Shown here one piece after another: positions 23,456 to 23,573 of a stretch of 23,573 nt of DNA; the stretch's first letter is position 1, and every line of letters begins with the position of its first letter. The position numbers and the translations under genes were made by a program. Source of the stretch: UBA2160 sp964588665. Its GTDB lineage: Bacteria; Chloroflexota; Dehalococcoidia; Lucifugimonadales; UBA1123. The stretch is from contig CAZPQQ010000050.1 of assembly GCA_964588665.1 (NCBI GenBank), positions 1-23,573 of the forward strand, in the 5' to 3' direction. Under the pieces are notes generated by a model, which was not told where the DNA came from, searched no databases, and saw only the letters and a program-made list of their open reading frames with translations.

Positions 23456-23505
23456 TGGTGGAGCTGGAGGGACTCGAACCCTCTGCCTCTTCAATGCCAT
23501 TGAAG
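23456..23505 (-). tRNA. 3' half of a tRNA-Ala(GGC), 5' half missing
   Basis: On the minus strand this is a perfect tRNA 3' half: anticodon stem CTTCA/TGAAG with loop ATGGCAT (anticodon GGC, U33 present), a 5-base variable loop, T stem GAGGG/CCCTC with loop TTCGAGT, acceptor strand CAGCTCC, discriminator A and encoded CCA. U70 is present, as needed for the G3:U70 identity pair of tRNA-Ala. Upstream (23506-23573) there is no D-arm or GGGGCTG/GGAGCTG 5' acceptor strand, so the gene is incomplete. Such 3' halves are typical of integrase attachment sites and also lie next to small GIY-YIG genes. The anticodon arm forms a 10-bp inverted repeat around a single central base. The 3' end of a tmRNA running off the right edge is a less likely alternative. 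Confidence 0.65.
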
Positions 23506-23573
23506 AGCCTCCAAAATTACCTCGATTTTCTTGAGTCCCAGGCACTATCAGTTAACTACATCACCGCGAACCG

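Noticed and set aside
23456..23573. 3' end of a tmRNA extending beyond the window
   Set aside because: The acceptor and T-arm would also fit tmRNA, but the 5-bp anticodon stem, 7-base loop with U33 and GGC, and 5-base variable loop match tRNA-Ala exactly. It cannot be fully excluded without the sequence to the right.

Overview
The window is about 60% GC and carries ordinary bacterial genes on both strands. Two F420/flavin-type oxidoreductases, a molybdenum hydroxylase, an AtzE-type amidase, a FAS1-like MaoC dehydratase and an Ldh-type dehydrogenase suggest an environmental, oligotrophic bacterium of the Chloroflexota/Dehalococcoidia (SAR202-like) kind. That taxonomic call is inference from gene content. 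No marker gene in the window fixes it.

Layout. 252-2528(-): large subunit of a molybdenum hydroxylase. 2659-2892(-): remnant of a VOC-family gene. 3078-3830(-): tyrosine phosphatase. 4089-5930(-): translational GTPase BipA/TypA. 6179-7117(-): ADP-ribosylglycohydrolase interrupted by one in-frame TGA. 7185-8330(-): nitronate monooxygenase-like flavoprotein. The strand then switches for the most interesting part, 8592-13101(+): a GrdB-family selenoprotein with an in-frame TGA (Sec347) and a bacterial SECIS hairpin, a thioredoxin-domain DUF255/YyaL-type protein, and a GrdE-family protein. 13324-15283(-): alpha/beta hydrolase and a broken M24 creatinase-type gene. 15567-17144(+): Ldh-family dehydrogenase and a PPOX-type flavin/F420 protein. 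17158-20147(-): a co-directional MaoC dehydratase, SDR and LLM oxidoreductase set. 20378-22921(+): sugar-phosphate-isomerase-like TIM barrel, AtzG-like small protein and AtzE-like amidase. The right end (22981-23573) is mobile debris: a MITE-like element, a dead GIY-YIG endonuclease and the 3' half of a tRNA-Ala.

How the genes fit together. The selenoprotein locus holds two proteins related to component B of glycine/sarcosine/betaine reductase. They are separated by a CxxC thioredoxin-fold protein, and GrdA, GrdC and GrdD are absent. The usual Sec-flanking cysteines are serines, and the position that yields the pyruvoyl group in GrdE appears to be Ser, not Cys. I read this as a divergent selenium-dependent reductase that does not carry out Stickland-type acetyl-phosphate formation. 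Its substrate is unknown. The neighbouring genes look like scattered small-molecule catabolism.

Four genes (VOC, ADP-ribosylglycohydrolase, M24, GIY-YIG) carry premature stops and/or single-base frameshifts. Two of the stops are TGA at a conserved Trp, and both frameshifts are one-base losses in homopolymers. Real decay and assembly error are both possible.
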